Of a stretch of DNA of 6,409 nucleotides, positions 5,446 to 6,409 are shown in pieces (position 1 is the stretch's first letter; each line of letters begins with the position of its first letter). Source of the stretch: Desulfuromonadales bacterium (GTDB lineage Bacteria; Desulfobacterota; Desulfuromonadia; Geobacterales; Pseudopelobacteraceae). A model generated the notes under the pieces. It was not told the DNA's origin. It saw only the letters and a list, made by a program, of their open reading frames with translations, and ran no database searches. A program made the translations under genes and the position numbers. Where the stretch lies: contig JAATGX010000007.1 of assembly GCA_015688915.1 (NCBI GenBank), positions 1 to 6,409 on the forward strand, read 5' to 3'.

Positions 5446-5668
5446 CCCTCCGCTTCAGCAGGCTGGCCGCATCCTTGGGCCGTCCCTTGCCCATCAGCCT
5501 TTCCCCCACCCTGTGGCAACCGAAACAGTCTTTCCCCTGATTGGCCTTGTGCATGGCCACCATTTTAGGGTTCTTGCTGTGGCAGACCTTGCATTCGAAG
5601 GCGAAGGCCCGGCCCGCAAACAACAGGACACCGAGGATGGTGACGGCCGAAACGACATGTTTTTGCAT
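5402..5668 (-). CDS. Small secreted three-heme cytochrome c
   Basis: The gene encodes 88 residues. Residues 1-23 form a Sec signal peptide (basic MQKH, hydrophobic core, cleavage expected after AFA), leaving a mature periplasmic protein of about 65 residues. Three heme c attachment motifs are present: CKVCH (26-30), CFGCH (48-52) and CLPCH (80-84). The mature part is rich in lysine, as in the c7-type cytochromes of Geobacter that shuttle electrons across the periplasm. Those have further His residues for bis-His coordination. Here only H40 is available besides the motif histidines, with Met at 36, 38 and 59, so some hemes may have Met or open coordination. The ATG at 5668 is chosen over one 38 codons upstream because it begins a proper signal peptide and has GAGG 12 nt before it. 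The 3' end overlaps the convergent pseudouridine synthase gene by 44 bp. Confidence 0.85.
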   Translation of the reverse strand: MQKHVVSAVTILGVLLFAGRAFAFECKVCHSKNPKMVAMHKANQGKDCFGCHRVGERLMGKGRPKDAASLLKRRVTEAGCLPCHGKKE

Positions 5669-5735
5669 ACGGCAGGTAACCTCGAAGTACAGAAATGTTT
5701 TTCTTGTACCCTGGCAGAAATGTGCGGATAAAGGA

Positions 5736-5749
5736 TTGACCGTGGTCAA
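5736..5749. promoter_or_regulatory. Inverted repeat between the cytochrome and parA genes, possible operator
   Basis: TTGACC-GT-GGTCAA is a perfect 6-2-6 inverted repeat, 67 bp upstream of the cytochrome start and 131 bp upstream of parA. It has the size of a dimeric regulator site and contains a TTGACC -35-like hexamer on each strand. I found no well-spaced -10 box for either. The 212-bp region otherwise holds a 9-bp direct repeat CAGAAATGT (5690-5698, 5715-5723), the direct repeat GCACACCGG (5784-5792, 5823-5831) and three CCGG units at 5820-5841. No parS-like palindrome is seen. Confidence 0.35.
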
Positions 5750-5880
5750 AAACCGTGAGGTAGGGTGCGGAAAAATGTTCATTGCACACCGGGGGGCTTT
5801 GTGGTAATTTTCAGCCTCTCCGGCACACCGGCTTAAACCGGACTAACCTCAAAACGTTCAGGCAGGATACCCAACTCGCC

Positions 5881-6409
5881 ATGTCCAGGATCATCTGTAT
5901 CGCCAACCAGAAGGGGGGGGGCGGCAAGACCACCACCGCCGTCAATCTGGCCGCCTCCCTGGCTGCCGCCGAACGGCCGACGCTGCTCGTGGACATTGAT
6001 CCCCAGGGGAACGCCACCAGCGGTGTGGGGGTGGACAATACATCGCTCAGGCATACGGTCTACGACACCCTGGTCAACGAGGCCGATCCAAAGGGGGTGG
6101 TGATGGACACGGGTTACCCCTTCCTGCATATCATGCCCGCCACCTCAGATCTGGCCGGAGCCGAACTGGAACTGGCGGCGGAGATCGGGCGGGAGCAGAA
6201 GCTCAAATTCGCCCTGGCCCCCCTGGCGGAGCAGTATCGCTACATCATCATCGATTGCCCCCCCTCGCTCAACCTTCTGACGATCAATGCCATGACCGCC
6301 GCGGATTCCGTGCTGATACCGCTGCAATGCGAGTTCTACGCGATGGAGGGGTTCTCGCAGATCCTGCACACCCTCGGGCTAATCCAGAAGATGCTGAACC
6401 CTCACCCGA
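5881..6409 (+). CDS. parA: ParA/Soj chromosome-partitioning ATPase, N-terminal part (C-terminus beyond window)
   Basis: The frame is open from the ATG to the window end, 176 codons of a protein usually about 255 residues long. The N-terminus RIICIANQKGGGGKTTTAVN (3-22) is the deviant Walker A of ParA, with signature lysine K11 and P-loop lysine K16. It is followed by LLVDIDPQGNATSGVG (35-50, Walker A') and YIIIDCPPSLNLLT (120-133, Walker B). The protein binds ATP and DNA and, with ParB on parS sites, segregates chromosome origins. The P-loop normally reads KGGVGKT; here the Val is Gly, encoded in a run of nine G (5913-5921). In many bacteria parA follows rsmG and precedes parB. Here the upstream gene is a divergent cytochrome, and the downstream side is not visible. 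The ribosome site is weak (GGCAGGA about 13 nt upstream). Confidence 0.92.
   Translation, partial: MSRIICIANQKGGGGKTTTAVNLAASLAAAERPTLLVDIDPQGNATSGVGVDNTSLRHTVYDTLVNEADPKGVVMDTGYPFLHIMPATSDLAGAELELAAEIGREQKLKFALAPLAEQYRYIIIDCPPSLNLLTINAMTAADSVLIPLQCEFYAMEGFSQILHTLGLIQKMLNPHP

Noticed and set aside
5711..5726. Sigma-54-like promoter (TGGCAG...TGCGG)
   Set aside because: The GG and GC elements do not have the required 10-nt spacing, and the -12 element does not match.
5669..5782. 38-codon N-terminal extension of the cytochrome
   Set aside because: It would bury the clear signal peptide that starts at the internal ATG (5668).
5669..5880. parS or ParB-binding site near parA
   Set aside because: I looked for a TGTTTCACGTGAAACA-like palindrome and found none in this region.

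Overview
This window looks like a chromosomal segment of a GC-rich Gram-negative bacterium. It most resembles Geobacterales or related Desulfuromonadia. The reasons are a small lysine-rich three-heme cytochrome c, an HpnI-type hopanoid glycosyltransferase, a PagL-like lipid A deacylase and a Soj/ParA of geobacterial appearance. The taxonomic guess rests on family resemblance only. I see no transposase, integrase, tRNA, rRNA or CRISPR array. All eight complete genes are intact; the two genes at the edges (ArnT-like, ParA) are cut by the window.

Left part (1-2617, all minus strand): a TetR/AcrR regulator (1913-2485) lies upstream of three co-directional genes. These are an unrecognised 126-residue helical protein (1345-1725), a PagL-like outer-membrane lipid A 3-O-deacylase (742-1326), and the N-terminal 225 residues of an ArnT-like membrane glycosyltransferase (1-677). 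The tetR promoter is near canonical (-35 TTGATC, 17 bp, -10 TATAAT), and a perfect 18-bp palindrome covers its predicted start point. A second palindrome of the same GAATGA-N4-TCATTC design sits between tetR and the three-gene group. The simplest reading is an autoregulated repressor that also controls an envelope (lipid A) remodelling operon. The effector is not identifiable.

Middle (2618-5445): a minus-strand pair made of a YtqB/MnmM-like SAM methyltransferase and HpnI, separated by 1 nt and so probably translationally coupled. HpnI carries an unusual segment of about 37 codons built from heptanucleotide repeats in two opposed arms, with G-quadruplex potential. Divergent from this pair is an RluA-family pseudouridine synthase with an S4 domain (4528-5445, plus strand).

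Right part (5402-6409): a secreted three-heme cytochrome c (minus strand) overlaps the 3' end of the pseudouridine synthase gene by 44 bp. After a 212-bp divergent intergenic region, the first 176 codons of a ParA/Soj chromosome-partitioning ATPase run off the window. Its Walker A motif reads KGGGGKT instead of KGGVGKT, within a run of nine G.

The most noteworthy items are the inferred TetR-controlled lipid A operon with an unknown first gene, the heptamer insertion inside hpnI, and the altered ParA P-loop.
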